A stretch of 12,504 nucleotides of DNA from Variimorphobacter saccharofermentans. GTDB lineage: Bacteria; Bacillota; Clostridia; Lachnospirales; Lachnospiraceae. The stretch spans positions 1 to 12,504 of the forward strand of contig NZ_JACEGA010000002.1 in the NCBI RefSeq assembly GCF_014174405.1, given 5' to 3'. This document shows positions 11,474-12,504 of the stretch, piece by piece. Numbering within the stretch: position 1 is the stretch's first letter; every line of letters begins with the position of its first letter. Position numbers and translations under genes: made by a program. Under the pieces are notes generated by a model. The model saw nothing but the letters and a program-made list of their open reading frames with translations. It was not told where the DNA came from and ran no database searches.

Positions 11474-12181
11474 ATGAAATTAAGAGAATTAACAGAAGCA
11501 CAGAAACAGAAGTACATGAGTGATATTACCGGCATCACCAAGAACTATGATGAGATGATCCACAAAATTAATGGGTTGCTGCTCCAGTACGGAGATATTC
11601 ACTACAAAATGACAGTTGATATGTTAAGCGTGAATTATGCCCGGGAGCAGAAAGAAGCCTTGAAGATGCAGCTTAAGAATACCAATGTAACCGCCCTAGA
11701 TCAGATAATTGCAACACTCAAGGACACAAAAGAGAAATACATAAAAGATATTGCCCCGGTAACAGCTATTACAGATCCTTTAGAGCTTTCCTTTATAGAA
11801 AAGGAATTAAAAGTTATGAAAGATTCCGAGGTCATGGACTACTATAAGGAAAATTATCTTGATAGTAACATCACCAGACTAATTGAAATTGAATGGAAGG
11901 CTAGACATGGTTATAAAGATGGTAAGATCATGATGGAGCTGCCTAAGTATAGCGCTGTTGATCCGATCACGAACCGCGTTGATCAGGAGATAAAAGCAGT
12001 TGTTGGTTTACGCCAGGTGGCTGATATGATGCTTTGCTTCCAAGAGCCGGCAGCGGATGATAGCACTAAGCCGGTTATGATTCCATGGAACACTATTTTA
12101 CAGGAAGTTGAAAACAGAAATAAGTCAACCGTAGTAAGAGTTACTATTGGAGATCTCTATAAATATAATATCAGCAAATAA
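11474..12181 (+). CDS. Hypothetical protein, 235 aa
   Basis: I do not recognise this protein. ATG 11474 follows AGAGAGG with an 8-base spacer. The first 130 residues are helical with coiled-coil character (MKLRELTEAQKQKYMSDITG and KDTKEKYIKDIAPVTAITDP). The later part mixes helix and strand (MMELPKYSAVDPITNRVDQE). There is no signal peptide or membrane segment, and only one Cys. It is the largest unknown on the element and sits right after the sigma factor, followed closely by the 69-aa gene. A structural or replication-accessory role cannot be told apart from sequence. Confidence 0.75.
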   Translation: MKLRELTEAQKQKYMSDITGITKNYDEMIHKINGLLLQYGDIHYKMTVDMLSVNYAREQKEALKMQLKNTNVTALDQIIATLKDTKEKYIKDIAPVTAITDPLELSFIEKELKVMKDSEVMDYYKENYLDSNITRLIEIEWKARHGYKDGKIMMELPKYSAVDPITNRVDQEIKAVVGLRQVADMMLCFQEPAADDSTKPVMIPWNTILQEVENRNKSTVVRVTIGDLYKYNISK

Positions 12182-12197
12182 GAAAGGAGATTGAAGT

Positions 12198-12407
12198 ATG
12201 TCATACGAAGAGTTAAATACAGGCTTCATTAATCTGATTAAGGCCGAGAGGAATAAGATACTTAATAACCATGGAAGACACTCTATTTATGAGAAAGAGC
12301 TTCAGAACATATTAATTCAATATGCTGACTTGACCGGTCAGGACATTGAAGTTCTGAATGAAGCAACCGATAAGAACAAATTTTATGAAGTTGGACAAGT
12401 TATTTAA
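12198..12407 (+). CDS. Hypothetical helical protein, 69 aa, crossing the circle junction
   Basis: AAAGGAGATT precedes ATG 12198. The protein is helical (MSYEELNTGFINLIKAERNK), with no family recognised. Its last ten codons lie in the 127-base terminal repeat, so the same stop codon appears at 28-30, confirming that the two ends join. A hairpin with a T-tail (12419-12451, equal to 42-74) follows before the next gene. Confidence 0.7.
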   Translation: MSYEELNTGFINLIKAERNKILNNHGRHSIYEKELQNILIQYADLTGQDIEVLNEATDKNKFYEVGQVI

Positions 12408-12504
12408 TCAGAGAAGGGGAGGGGTGGGGTTGTAACCTTTGCCCCTCTTTTAGAAAGGAAGTGGATGGAATGGCAGTAACATATACACAGGTGCCGGTTA
12501 AATT
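12378..12504. repeat. Terminal direct repeat marking circular closure (right copy)
   Basis: Identical to 1-127. It contains the end of the 69-aa gene, the hairpin (12419-12451) and the first codons of the 89-aa gene. Confidence 0.9.
12470..12504 (+). CDS. 5' end of the 89-aa gene, second copy in the overlap
   Basis: This is the same start as the gene at 93, truncated by the window end. It is not a separate gene if the molecule is circular. Confidence 0.85.
   Translation, partial: MAVTYTQVPVK

Overview
The first 127 bases are repeated exactly as the last 127 (1-127 = 12378-12504). This is what an assembler leaves when it walks around a circle, so I read the window as one complete circular replicon of 12,377 bp with a short overlap. 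Gene 12198-12407 continues from the end into the start, and the gene at 93 begins again at 12470. The host looks like a low-GC Firmicute, probably an anaerobic clostridial lineage: AT-rich DNA, strong AGGAGG-type ribosome sites before nearly every gene, SigA-type promoters (TTGACA-17-TATAAT), and TTG/GTG starts. This host call is inference. I see no relaxase, capsid, terminase, resistance or toxin gene, so the element looks like a cryptic plasmid with phage-like small genes.

Layout. 93-423: a small unknown gene and its terminator. 464-1774: a SigA promoter drives a Xer-like tyrosine recombinase and an overlapping small helix-turn-helix protein. 1808-4734: an apparent operon of two small unknown genes, a ParA ATPase, a ribbon-helix-helix partner protein and a replication initiator. 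4735-5262: the likely origin and a leader region, with four 19-bp iterons, a long inverted repeat, a 5-codon open frame and several hairpins. 5263-5938: two small unknown genes. 5939-6182: a dense cluster of inverted repeats enclosed by a long-range stem. 6183-8315: a fused DnaG-type primase and DnaB-type helicase, then a terminator. 8362-8661: the only minus-strand gene, a Cys-rich helix-turn-helix protein. 8671-8910: a divergent control region. 8911-11411: seven small genes and a sigma-70 factor. 11474-12407: two unknown genes.

How it fits together. The initiator would open the iteron origin. The primase-helicase would supply its own priming and unwinding. ParA with its partner would segregate copies, the recombinase could resolve multimers, and the sigma factor may direct host polymerase to plasmid promoters.

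Three things stand out. (1) A 9-bp tandem repeat family (AAGTACAAG-like) occurs at four loci, including in frame within the coding sequence of the ParA partner, where it covers nine perfect-period units. It is a candidate centromere/operator hidden in a gene. (2) A 26-bp site occurs three times, each oriented toward a downstream gene, and shares the core GT..AACTTAAC with the iterons. (3) The roughly 190-base multi-hairpin element before the primase-helicase is unexplained by coding and could be a structured RNA or a single-strand initiation site.
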